From Calothrix sp. PCC 6303 (lineage in GTDB: Bacteria > Cyanobacteriota > Cyanobacteriia > Cyanobacteriales > Nostocaceae), in NCBI RefSeq assembly GCF_000317435.1, contig NC_019751.1, forward strand, positions 62,001 through 126,000: 64,000 nucleotides of DNA, written 5' to 3'. The position numbers were made by a program, and so were the translations under genes. The notes beneath the pieces were generated by a model. That model did not search any database. It saw only the letters and a list, made by a program, of their open reading frames with translations, and was not told where the DNA came from. This document shows, in pieces, positions 26,074 through 34,530 of the stretch (position 1 is the stretch's first letter; each line of letters opens with the position of its first letter).

Positions 26074-27333
26074 ATGTCAATTTTTAAATCTTCTGCCAAA
26101 AACCAGAAACCTCAACCATTTTCCGAAAAAATAGCCAATTTGTGGAGTAGTAGCTACCTGCGATTTCTGAAAACTCCTGAACGCGCTTTAACAGATGCTT
26201 ATGAAGCCGCAAAAAATATTGAAAAGATAGAAATTGCTCATTTCAATAATCAAAAAATATCTGCCAATATAGAAAAGTACTCTCCAAATATTATGTCTTA
26301 TTGGATTACCTGCCGCAATCGTAGTCTGCTAACTATCAGAATTAGACTTGCAGAGTTTAATGCTAGTCGTTATTTATCTAAGGTTGGTGATGCCGAAGTC
26401 TTAGGAAAATTAAAATTTATTGATGAAATCACTAGTAAGTACAACATTGATGACGAAAATAATAATATATCAAACCCCTTAAAATCAGAGTATAAAAACC
26501 AAAAAAAATCTGGGAATAATTCATCAGAATCGACATTTAGCAAAACAGGAGTTATCCCTAAATCATTGGGCAGAACTATTAATAGAGTTAGGGAAGATTT
26601 TTCTCAAGATGCAGAGGTAAAATTTGTTAATAAATATCGTGTTTCTCAAAATAGGACTAGAATAGCAATTAAGTTCTTACTAGTTGTTGTAATTGTTCCT
26701 TTGTTAACACAGCAATTATCAAAACAATTATTACTTAATTTCGTTATTAAAGAATCTAGAGGTGGAGACTATATTCGAGTTTTTCTCAACCAGGAAATGG
26801 AAGAAACCGCGTTGAAAGAACTAAGTATTTTTGAGAAAGATTTGCAGTTTAAAAACTTACTTAAAGTATCGCCAAAACTTTCATCAGTAGAAATTGAAAC
26901 CAAAGTTAAAGAAAAAGCTGGTGAAATTTATCAAAATTTTTTACTTCAAAGTAATAGTGCAATTAGTAACGTTTTTGCTGATGTAATGTCATTAGTAGCA
27001 TTTGCCGTGGTAATTGCAACTAACCGCAGGGCAATACAATTTGTCAAGGACTTTATGGATGAAATTGTCTATACATTAAGTGATAGCGCCAAAGCATTTT
27101 TAATTATCCTATTCACAGATATTTTTGTTGGTTTCCATTCACCTCATGGATGGGAAGTATTATTAGATAGTTTTGCCAAGCATTTGGGTTTACCTGCAAA
27201 TCAAAGCGTGATTTTCTTCTTTATTGCCACATTTCCAGTGATTTTAAATACTATTTTCAAATATTGGATATTTCGTTATCTAAGTCGTTTGTCTCCTTCA
27301 GCTTTGGCAACACTCAAAGAAATGGATGAATAG
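26074..27333 (+). CDS. pcxA: Proton extrusion protein PcxA (CemA/CotA family)
   Basis: A 419-residue protein. A soluble N-terminal region starts with KIANLWSSSYLRFLKTPERA. The C-terminal CemA domain has about four helices (around residues 207-225, 300-325, 340-360, 380-400) and the HGWEVLLDSFAKHLGLPANQ block. PcxA is needed for light-induced, Na+-dependent proton release across the plasma membrane and supports CO2 and nitrate uptake. Its chloroplast homologue is CemA. Position downstream of an SbtA-type permease on the same strand (242-bp gap) suggests functional grouping rather than a strict operon. Confidence 0.93.
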   Translation: MSIFKSSAKNQKPQPFSEKIANLWSSSYLRFLKTPERALTDAYEAAKNIEKIEIAHFNNQKISANIEKYSPNIMSYWITCRNRSLLTIRIRLAEFNASRYLSKVGDAEVLGKLKFIDEITSKYNIDDENNNISNPLKSEYKNQKKSGNNSSESTFSKTGVIPKSLGRTINRVREDFSQDAEVKFVNKYRVSQNRTRIAIKFLLVVVIVPLLTQQLSKQLLLNFVIKESRGGDYIRVFLNQEMEETALKELSIFEKDLQFKNLLKVSPKLSSVEIETKVKEKAGEIYQNFLLQSNSAISNVFADVMSLVAFAVVIATNRRAIQFVKDFMDEIVYTLSDSAKAFLIILFTDIFVGFHSPHGWEVLLDSFAKHLGLPANQSVIFFFIATFPVILNTIFKYWIFRYLSRLSPSALATLKEMDE

Positions 27334-27424
27334 ATAGAAGAAGGATAAAATTGTGCCTGTGCTTGTCAAATATGTGTTTTTTTTTGTAGGTTGGATGTAT
27401 TAATATTTGAATTGGTATTATATT

Positions 27425-27808
27425 GTGGCGTTAAATTATAGTGATGCATTTGTTGTATTTGCATCTGTGAAGATTGCAAAATTAACCAGCTTCTACACAG
27501 AGATTTTGGGACAAGCACCGAAAAAATATATTCCCAATATTTACACAGAGTTTCAGCTTCCTGGTGTGAAGTTGGGAATTTTTAAACCTAAATCTGACCA
27601 TGAACTTGAATTCTCCAACTCAAATCACAGTAAGATGAGTTTGTGCTTAGAAGTGGAAAATTTAGAGAATGCGATCGCATACCTGGAAAAATTGGACTGT
27701 ACCATAGCCCAACCAATCACCATTGCTTCCCACGGTAGGGAAATTTATGCTTTTGATCCTGATGGAAACCGAATCATCTTACACGAACAGATAATCTCAA
27801 ATAACTAA
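27425..27808 (+). CDS. VOC/glyoxalase-family protein
   Basis: A 127-residue vicinal-oxygen-chelate fold protein. It has one beta-alpha-beta3 module starting VFASVKIAKLTSFYTEILGQ and a second ending in FDPDGNRIILHEQ, the usual glyoxalase/dioxygenase terminus. A metal glutamate or histidine pattern is incomplete, so catalytic activity is uncertain. GTG at 27425 is preferred over a TTG six codons earlier. It lies 22 bases ahead of rbgA and may be co-transcribed with it. Confidence 0.8.
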   Translation: MALNYSDAFVVFASVKIAKLTSFYTEILGQAPKKYIPNIYTEFQLPGVKLGIFKPKSDHELEFSNSNHSKMSLCLEVENLENAIAYLEKLDCTIAQPITIASHGREIYAFDPDGNRIILHEQIISNN

Positions 27809-27830
27809 GTTAAAATTAATTAAAATAAAC

Positions 27831-28712
27831 ATGGGCTTTACACGTAACTATAAATTAAACACCATCCAATGGTACCCCGGTCATATCGCCAAAGCTGAAA
27901 GGAAACTCAAAGAACAGTTAAAGCTTGTAGATGTGGTTTTGGAAGTACGAGATGCAAGAATTCCCCTAGCTACACAACACCCCCAACTCAACGAGTGGAT
28001 TGGAACTAAAAAACGAGTTTTAGTCATTAACAAAGTAGATATGGTGACACCAGCAATTCGTAATGTATGGATAGATTGGTTCAAAAGTCAAGGAGAAACA
28101 CCATATTTTACCAATTCTCAACAAGGGAATGGAATAGACGCTCTCGGTAAAGCTGCCCAAGCTGCTGGTGTAGAACTTAACCAACGTCGTCACAACCGAG
28201 GAATGTTATCTCGTCCCGTGCGTGCGGTGGTAATTGGCTTTCCCAACGTTGGCAAATCAGCCTTAATCAATCGCTTATTAAAAAAACGAGTAGTTGAAAG
28301 TGCAAACCGTCCTGGAGTTACGCGATCGCTTCGTTGGGTGAGAATCTCTGATCAAATTGAACTACTAGATGCTCCCGGAGTCATCCCCCTAAAGTTAGAA
28401 GATCAAGAAGCTGCCTTAAAACTAGCTATTTGCGACGATATTGGGGATGCTTCCTACGACAATCAACTAGTTGCCTCTGCATTTATTGATACACTAACTT
28501 ACTTTGAAGCTGTAGCCACAGAATTACTACCTCCAAACCCTCTACAAACACGTTATGAATTTGAAACCACCGACTACACAGGAGACGTATATTTACACGC
28601 TTTAGCAGAATTCCGCTACAACGGAGATGTTGAACGTGCAGCAAGACAAATTCTCACCGATTTCCGCAAAGGATTATTAGGAAAAATCCCCCTAGAATTA
28701 CCACCAAATTAA
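27831..28712 (+). CDS. rbgA: Ribosome biogenesis GTPase YlqF/RbgA
   Basis: A 293-residue circularly permuted GTPase with motif order G4-G1-G3: NKVD at 67-70, GFPNVGKSA at 136-144 and DAPG at 180-183. The N-terminal IQWYPGHIAKAERKLKEQL segment is diagnostic. RbgA assists late assembly of the 50S subunit around L6/L16. The C-terminal domain is present. It follows the VOC gene by 22 bases and precedes a 56-residue gene by 31 bases, so these may form an operon. Confidence 0.94.
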   Translation: MGFTRNYKLNTIQWYPGHIAKAERKLKEQLKLVDVVLEVRDARIPLATQHPQLNEWIGTKKRVLVINKVDMVTPAIRNVWIDWFKSQGETPYFTNSQQGNGIDALGKAAQAAGVELNQRRHNRGMLSRPVRAVVIGFPNVGKSALINRLLKKRVVESANRPGVTRSLRWVRISDQIELLDAPGVIPLKLEDQEAALKLAICDDIGDASYDNQLVASAFIDTLTYFEAVATELLPPNPLQTRYEFETTDYTGDVYLHALAEFRYNGDVERAARQILTDFRKGLLGKIPLELPPN

Positions 28713-28743
28713 CTAATACACCCATCGGATTTATAATTTAACA

Positions 28744-28914
28744 ATGGTTAAACCTAAAAATAGCCTATATCGCGGACATCCAATCGAAAAAGTTGGTCAT
28801 GGAAAAAGAGCGGTATTTCAAACAACTATTAACGAAAAAGAATGGTCTGCTGCAACAGAATCAGAGGTGAAAGCAGCAATTGACGTTTGGATAGATCAAG
28901 GAATCGAACCTTAG
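28744..28914 (+). CDS. Small conserved-looking protein (56 aa)
   Basis: An ATG-initiated frame, too short for usual ORF cut-offs, encodes 56 residues starting MVKPKNSLYRGHPIEKVGHG and ending in AAIDVWIDQGIEP. The balanced composition, good codon use and position 31 bases after rbgA suggest a real gene. An ISAzo13-like element begins at its stop codon: the TTA of ACCTTAG is both part of the stop region and the apparent target duplication. Precise excision would still leave TAG as stop. I do not recognise a function. Confidence 0.6.
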   Translation: MVKPKNSLYRGHPIEKVGHGKRAVFQTTINEKEWSAATESEVKAAIDVWIDQGIEP

Positions 28915-29108
28915 GGACTTCCAGAAAATAAAATATCCTCTGGTTTGGATATCTTGCCCGAAATCAAAGGTAGGGATACTTATTCCACAACAGAAAATTG
29001 GATAATTATTTAACAAAATTGGAGGGGCTAATTCCCCGGCGCAATACTTTAAGGGACTTCCAAAGAATAAATTATTCCAAAAAAAGGAAAAGACAGGTTG
29101 ATTTAAAG

Positions 29109-29170
29109 AATGATAATCATTTTGAGGGGGAGAAAAGGGTTTGCCGTCGGCAAGCCCTTTTCTCCCCCTC
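29109..29170. promoter_or_regulatory. Left-end palindrome and 47-nt hairpin of the IS
   Basis: AATGATAATCATT (29109-29121) is a palindrome matching the core of the E. coli Fur box. It is followed by a 23-bp hairpin (29124-29170) with a single G-U wobble. The mirrored right end carries the same two parts. The hairpin could block read-through transcription into the element. Confidence 0.6.
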
Positions 29171-29255
29171 ATTTATGCATAAGAGTCTATACACTTGTTA
29201 TTTGAAGTTAAACAGTGTAAATAAGGGATATTTTGCCGCTAAATAAATGTTGCTA

Positions 29256-30500
29256 TTAAAATGAAATCACGTTTGTTTTACTACAACAAATATCAATAAA
29301 CCAATTACCTAAATTTGGGAAAACTTCATGATTAGAATCGGTTAGCCGCTCAATCTGTTTTTCGATTTGAGCCATAGCTTTTTTTGTAAGCTTTACCCCA
29401 TTCTCATAAGTTTCGTGTACTAGCTTAACGACTGGATGTTTCCCGTTCCATTTCATAGTGCTAGCAAAATTTAAAGCCGTTTCTAGTTCATCTAAAATAC
29501 TCCCATTCCAATGATTTTCTAGTACTGCCCATGTCCTTTCTATTGGATTGTATTTACTATGATAGGGAGGATAATAAGCTAAACGTATATTTACTTGATG
29601 TTTGTGAGCAAACTCTACTATACGTTTCATAAATTGGGTACGCCGCGAACTATTCTGCGGACCATTATCTTGATTCAGAAGTAGTGTTTTAACTTCAGAA
29701 AAACGATGCTTTTCACAAGACCAAAAATCTTCTAGAATATCAACGATAAAATCACTTGTAACTTTTCGATTCTGTAAAGTACAAAAATAACTCGTCAAGC
29801 TCTGGAAGAAATATTCCATAAGGAGTTACAGTTGTTTTCGGATTATAATCATGGTCTGATGCTTTCACCCCATCCCGGCTTTTACCCCCTCGGTCAAATG
29901 AGCCGATCTTAACACAGGCTTTTCCGTCCATGCTTAGACGTAAAACACTCTTATCTTCATCTGCATCTTTATTTACTACATCTAATTGCTCAAAGATTGC
30001 ATCAGTTTGTGGGATTTTTTTTGAGGCTGAACTTTCTTTACCCTTCTGAGCTTATAACCTAAATTATTTAATTTGACTCGAATTGTTTCTGATGTATGTA
30101 ACTTTTCATCACTATAACCAGACTTTTCGATTAATTGCTTTCTAACTTCGGCTGCACTGAGTCTAGTATATAGTCTTTGACTTTTAAAACTCGGATCGGT
30201 TTGACTATAGAAGTCAACTATTTTTTTGATATCTTCTAAAAGATTTGGCAGATGTTCTTCTGCTTTGTAACGTCCTTTGCCACTCATGTTATCAACACAA
30301 GTAATACCGCTTTTTAATTCTCTTGTTCCTTTGCGAATTGTGTCTCGATTCCATCCTAATTCTGATTGTGCAAGTCTTTGCCCTCCTAAACCTAAGCTTT
30401 GAACTGTCGAAGCCATAAATCTACGCTTTTCTGCACCTTTTAATTGAGATGCAGTTTCAATGAACAACTTTTTCAGAGAATCAGTTAATACTATAGTCAC
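29256..30500 (-). pseudogene. ISAzo13-like transposase, two frameshifts
   Basis: Three consecutive frames together make one DDE transposase. The N-terminal part (29982-30500) ends soon after an A8 run (T8 on the plus strand, 30015-30022). Continuing in the -1 frame gives PQTDAIFEQLDVVNKDADED and the first catalytic Asp in LSMDGKACVKIG, up to FLYFTESK. A single extra A in an AAAA run near 29777 then breaks the frame, and the last part (29256-29819) supplies the second Asp (NQDNGPQNS) and the Glu (YNPIERTW). The A8 site could allow programmed -1 slippage, but the second break looks like a mutation. The element is probably not autonomous. Confidence 0.82.
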
Positions 30501-30544
30501 CAGTTGCTACACTCAAAAACTCAGTCATTATTCAAATTACTACA

Positions 30545-30609
30545 AAAGGGGGATGAAGGGGCTGCCGTCGGCAGCCCCTTCATCCCCCTTTAAAATGATT
30601 ATCATTATT
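30545..30609. promoter_or_regulatory. Right-end hairpin and Fur-box-like palindrome of the IS
   Basis: A perfect 23-bp stem (30545-30591, centre GCCGTCGGC) is followed by AATGATTATCATT (30594-30606). Read from the right end the latter is ATAATGATAATCATT, 15 consecutive bases shared with the 19-bp Fur consensus. Confidence 0.6.
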
Positions 30610-30837
30610 TCCAATGGAATAGTTTATTTTCTGGAAGTCCCTTAGCTATTAGACGGCGGTTTCAACCGTTGGCGGGCGTGGGATTATAGAAAATCTAGGG
30701 AATTCAATACTTGTGTGTACACCGTAGGCGCTTTGGGGAGGGTGGGCTTTAGCACGGGTGGCGTTGCATTTCACCCAAAGTGGATCTAAATAACTATTTT
30801 GACGCTATCATGAAAACGATTCCCATTCTTTAATAAC

Positions 30838-32703
30838 ATGGTCAGTTTCTTAAACCAGTCCAACCAAAGCTTGAACCAACAGGATAACGACAAATTGCAA
30901 CGAATTCGCCACACCTGCGCCCATATTATGGCGATGGCAGTGCAAAAGCTGTATCCGGGGACAAAAGTTGCGATAGGTCCGGTAACGGAAGCAGGTTTTT
31001 TCTACGATTTTGATAGTGCTGTTAGCTTTACCCCCGATAATTTGCCCAAAATTACCAAGGAAATGCGGCGAATTATTAAAGCTAACTTGCCAATTATTCA
31101 GGAAGTAGTAAATAGAGAAGAAATTAAAGCCGAGATTATCGCGTTGGGAGAACCTTATAAATTAGAAATTCTCGACAGCATTCCTGAAGTAGAAGTCATC
31201 ACCCGCTACTTTATTGGCAGTCCTGATGTTGGCAAATTAACAAATACTGATGTTCAAATAGAACCCTCTTTGTTAGAACCTGTGATTATTCCTCCCAAAA
31301 TTTACTGGTGGGATTTGTGCGCTGGTCCCCATGTCAATTTTACAGGTGAAGTTAATCCAGATGCTTTTGCATTAGAAAGTATTGCTGGTGCTTATTGGCG
31401 TGGTGATGAGACTAAACCCATGCTGCAACGCATCTATGGAACTGCTTGGGAAACTCCAGAACAATTACAAACATACCTCAAGCAAAAAGAAGAAGCCTTA
31501 AAACGTGACCATCGTAAATTAGGGCAGGAATTAAAACTTTTTAGTATTCAAGATTCTGCTGGTGGTGGTTTAGTGTTTTGGCATCCACGGGGGGCTAAAA
31601 TTCGCTATATTATCGAAGATTACTGGCGCAAAGCCCATCTAGAATCAGGCTATGAATTACTTTACACTCCTCATGTAGCCAATCTAGATTTATGGAAAAC
31701 ATCTGGACATTTTGATTTCTATAAAGAGAGTATGTTTGACTCTATGGAAGTCGAAAATCAGGCTTATCAAATCAAGCCCATGAACTGTCCATTTCATGTT
31801 TTGACTTATAAAGATGAACTTCATTCTTACCGAGAATTACCTTTGCGTTGGGCAGAATTAGGAACAGTTTACCGCTATGAACGTTCGGGGGCATTGCATG
31901 GGTTGATGAGAGTGCGAGGCTTTACCCAAGATGATGCTCACGTTTTTTGTTTGCCCGATCAAATATCTGATGAAATTTTGAGGGTTTTAAATCTGATACA
32001 GCAGATTTTATCTGATTTTGGATTTAAGGATTATGAGGTTAATCTTTCAACTCGTCCAGAAAAATCAGTGGGAGAAGATGAAGTTTGGGAATTAGCAACA
32101 GATGCTTTAATTGAGGCATTAAATACTAAAGGCTGGAATTATATTGTCGATGAAGGTGGTGGTGCTTTTTATGGTCCAAAAATTGATATTAAAATCAAAG
32201 ATGCAATTGGTCGCTTGTGGCAATGTTCCACCATTCAGGTAGATTTTAACTTACCTGAGCGCTTTGATCTGGAGTACGTTGCGGCTGATGGCATCAGAAA
32301 ACGACCAATTATGATTCACCGGGCGATTTTTGGCTCTTTAGAACGCTTTTTTGGGATTTTAATTGAAAATTATGCAGGTGATTTTCCTTTGTGGTTAGCA
32401 CCAGTACAAGTGCGATTATTACCTGTGAGTGAGGAAGCGCGAGATTATGCTTTGTCAGTAGTCAATACTTTGAAACAAGCTGGTTTTCGAGCAGAAATTG
32501 ACCAAAGTGGAGATCGTTTAGGAAAAATAATTCGTACAGCCGAATTAGAAAAAATCCCGGTTGTTGCTGTAATTGGCAAGAAAGAAATTGAAACCCAAAC
32601 TCTGAGCGTTAGAAGCAGAATGGCTGGTGATTTGGGAACAATCAATCTGGCTGAGTTACAGCAGAAAATGCAACAAGTAATTGAGAGTAAGAATTCTTTT
32701 TAA
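30838..32703 (+). CDS. thrS: Threonyl-tRNA synthetase
   Basis: A 621-residue class II synthetase. The editing domain has the HxxxH-type motif HTCAHIMA near residue 28 and a later DLCAGPHV block. The catalytic core has the zinc-binding cysteine in KPMNCPFHVLTY, motif 2 RYERSGALHGLMRVRGFTQD and motif 3 PIMIHRAIFGSLERFFGI. The C-terminal anticodon-binding domain is complete. As in other cyanobacteria the N-terminal TGS domain is missing. The 196 bases between the upstream IS and the gene show no T-box. Confidence 0.96.
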   Translation: MVSFLNQSNQSLNQQDNDKLQRIRHTCAHIMAMAVQKLYPGTKVAIGPVTEAGFFYDFDSAVSFTPDNLPKITKEMRRIIKANLPIIQEVVNREEIKAEIIALGEPYKLEILDSIPEVEVITRYFIGSPDVGKLTNTDVQIEPSLLEPVIIPPKIYWWDLCAGPHVNFTGEVNPDAFALESIAGAYWRGDETKPMLQRIYGTAWETPEQLQTYLKQKEEALKRDHRKLGQELKLFSIQDSAGGGLVFWHPRGAKIRYIIEDYWRKAHLESGYELLYTPHVANLDLWKTSGHFDFYKESMFDSMEVENQAYQIKPMNCPFHVLTYKDELHSYRELPLRWAELGTVYRYERSGALHGLMRVRGFTQDDAHVFCLPDQISDEILRVLNLIQQILSDFGFKDYEVNLSTRPEKSVGEDEVWELATDALIEALNTKGWNYIVDEGGGAFYGPKIDIKIKDAIGRLWQCSTIQVDFNLPERFDLEYVAADGIRKRPIMIHRAIFGSLERFFGILIENYAGDFPLWLAPVQVRLLPVSEEARDYALSVVNTLKQAGFRAEIDQSGDRLGKIIRTAELEKIPVVAVIGKKEIETQTLSVRSRMAGDLGTINLAELQQKMQQVIESKNSF

Positions 32704-32738
32704 TTTCTGCAATTAGTTCATTCATATCTAACGAAAAA

Positions 32739-32999
32739 ATGAATTTATTTTCTCGTAGTAAAACGAAGTCAAATCCAGCGAAGACTGAAGAAGTAAAAAA
32801 TTGGATTTATCAAATATTGGAGATAAATTCAGATATACCTATCTCAATTAGTCAATTACATTGTACAGAAGCTGGGTGTCCTCCACTAGAAACAGTAATT
32901 GCTATTATGACCAATCCTGTTAAACAGTGTAAAATCCATAAGTCATTGGATGAGATTAGTTATACAGATATTGTTGAAGCGAGTAAAGTGATTCTGTAA
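32739..32999 (+). CDS. Small protein with CTEAGCPPLET motif
   Basis: An 86-residue protein 35 bases after thrS. The central ISQLHCTEAGCPPLETVIAI motif with two cysteines four residues apart, plus a downstream KIHKSLDEI, resembles a small conserved bacterial family seen near metal or nitrate genes (recalled, not searched). The cysteine pair suggests metal or redox chemistry. No function is assigned. It may be co-transcribed with thrS. Confidence 0.65.
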   Translation: MNLFSRSKTKSNPAKTEEVKNWIYQILEINSDIPISISQLHCTEAGCPPLETVIAIMTNPVKQCKIHKSLDEISYTDIVEASKVIL

Positions 33000-33086
33000 T
33001 TTCAAGGATGCTGATAATCAGCAGTATATAGGGAGAGATATGTGGTATGTGAATCCGATTTGATGATTGAAAAAATTTAACTATTA

Positions 33087-33143
33087 CGCCGTAAGTCCCC
33101 CATCTGAATTCTGTACCCAGAATCAGTGGCGGGATATAAGGCG
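33087..33143. repeat. Left-end hairpin candidate of TnpB element
   Basis: CGCC...GTCCCCCA...GAATTCTG pairs stepwise with CAGAATC...TGGCGGGA...GGCG, giving a branched hairpin about 145 bases before tnpB. Its position suits the left end of an IS200/IS605-type element. The rest of 33000-33289 holds no gene. Confidence 0.4.
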
Positions 33144-33289
33144 GTTGATAAGGATTGCATCTAATATTGATTTTTTGCATAGCAAAGAGAAATATTAGAT
33201 GTATGACGAATCAACAATTATTTGATTTCCATCGGTTATCAGAAAATACATATCATGGTAAGATAGATATACCAAGGAGGTGATGTTGA

Positions 33290-34522
33290 GTGTCACATAA
33301 GGTAGTACAAGTTCGTTTATATCCGTCACAAGAACAGCAAATTCAATTAGCTCAAGCTTTTGGCTGCGCTCGTTGGTGGTGGAATTATGCCCTAAATAAG
33401 TCAATTGAGACTTATAAAGAAACAGGGAAAGGGCTTACTCGTGCAGCACTCAACGCATTTCTCCCGACCCTCAAAAAAGCAGAAGATACTATTTGGTTGG
33501 CTGATTGTTATAGCCAAGTTTTACAAGCTACAACACTGAATCTAACCACCGCATACAAAAACTTCTTTGAGAAACGTGCTGGATTCCCTAAGTTCAAATC
33601 TCGGCACGGAAAACAGTCTGTTCAGTATCCTCAGAACGTCAAAATTGTCGATGGTAATATCAAACTTCCAGGCAACATTGGAATAATCAAAGCCAAAATA
33701 CATCGGCTAATTGAGGGGAAAATAAAGACTGTAACTGTTAGCAAAACGCCTTCTGGCAAATACCTTGCCTCTATCTTGACTGAAATAGATGGCGGGAATC
33801 CAGTTATTTCAGAAGGTAAAATATATGGGATTGATCTAGGGTTGAAACATTTCGCTGTTGTAACCGATGGTGAAAAGATATCCAAATACGATAACCCTAA
33901 ACACCTTGCCAAGTACGAAAAGAACCTCAAGCGTAAACAAAAAAAGTTAGCCCGTAAACAAAAAGGGAGTAACTCGAGAAATAGATATAGAAAAGTTGTT
34001 GCCAAAGTGTACGAACGGGTTAGTAACTCCAGGCAGGATTTTCTACATAAACTTAGTTATAAGTTGGTCAGCGATAGCCAAGCTGTCATAGTAGAGAATC
34101 TTCATGTCAAAGGCATGGTACGTAATCACAAATTGGCGAAATCAATATCTGATGCAGGGTGGGGAACATTTACCAACTTTTTAGCCTATAAGCTAGAACG
34201 CAAGGGTGGAAAGTTGGTTGAAATTGATAGATGGTTTCCCAGTTCTAAACTCTGCTCTAATTGTTTCTATCAAGTAAGTGAGATGCCTTTAGAGGTGAGG
34301 GAGTGGACTTGTCCTCATTGTGGCACTCATCATGATAGAGATGGAAATGCAGCCATAAATATTAGAGCCGAAGGCATCAGAATGATAAAGGCGGAAGGTT
34401 CAGCCGTCTCTGCTGTAGGAGGGGAAGTCAGTCCTAAACTTGGACGAAAGTCTAGGTTTGGGCATTCCCCCGTGATTACAGAAGCCGACACTGTACTTGG
34501 TACTCCAAGTCAGTGTAGGTAG
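33290..34522 (+). CDS. tnpB: TnpB RNA-guided nuclease (IS200/IS605 type)
   Basis: A 410-residue TnpB with all RuvC residues: D182 in GIDLGLKHF, E269 in VENLHVKGM and D351 in HDRDGNAAINI. A four-cysteine zinc finger (C322, C325, C341, C344) interrupts the domain. The N-terminal OrfB_IS605 helix-turn-helix-like region (MSHKVVQVRLYPSQEQQIQL) is intact. No tnpA is present, so this is a TnpB-only element depending on a Y1 transposase in trans. TnpB proteins cut DNA guided by an RNA from the element's right end. The GTG start has an excellent AAGGAGGTGATG site. The gene appears intact and possibly active. Confidence 0.93.
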   Translation: MSHKVVQVRLYPSQEQQIQLAQAFGCARWWWNYALNKSIETYKETGKGLTRAALNAFLPTLKKAEDTIWLADCYSQVLQATTLNLTTAYKNFFEKRAGFPKFKSRHGKQSVQYPQNVKIVDGNIKLPGNIGIIKAKIHRLIEGKIKTVTVSKTPSGKYLASILTEIDGGNPVISEGKIYGIDLGLKHFAVVTDGEKISKYDNPKHLAKYEKNLKRKQKKLARKQKGSNSRNRYRKVVAKVYERVSNSRQDFLHKLSYKLVSDSQAVIVENLHVKGMVRNHKLAKSISDAGWGTFTNFLAYKLERKGGKLVEIDRWFPSSKLCSNCFYQVSEMPLEVREWTCPHCGTHHDRDGNAAINIRAEGIRMIKAEGSAVSAVGGEVSPKLGRKSRFGHSPVITEADTVLGTPSQCR

Positions 34523-34530
34523 TTCACAAA
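34380..34530 (+). ncRNA. Putative omega RNA / right end of TnpB element
   Basis: The end of tnpB and the adjacent bases contain ordered hairpins, the last being CACTGTACTTGG / CCAAGTCAGTG (34489-34515). They are followed by TAGGTAGTTCAC, which ends in TCAC like the orphan right end at 36335. In characterised TnpB systems the guide RNA overlaps the 3' end of tnpB and its guide is the flanking DNA past the right end, here the 3' part of the DUF924 gene. Exact boundaries are inferred. Confidence 0.5.

Larger units (their letters stand above)
28915..30641 (-). mobile_element. ISAzo13-like insertion sequence, degenerate
   Basis: Identical terminal inverted repeats GGGACTTCCAGAAAATAAA lie at 28915-28933 and, inverted, at 30623-30641, with TTA on both outer flanks as a probable 3-bp target duplication. 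A second left-end-like sequence (GGGACTTCCAAAGAATAAAT) begins at 29053 and resembles the right end over a longer distance. The left side therefore carries an extra 138 bp or two nested ends. Long hairpins and AATGATAATCATT palindromes follow both ends. The transposase is split by two frameshifts. Confidence 0.8.

Noticed and set aside
28861-29246. Open frames around the left end of the ISAzo13-like element
   Set aside because: They run through terminal repeats and the 47-nt hairpin and show no protein-like features.
30642-30837. T-box or other leader control before thrS
   Set aside because: No T-box sequence, specifier hairpin or terminator/antiterminator pair was found, and T-boxes are not expected in cyanobacteria.
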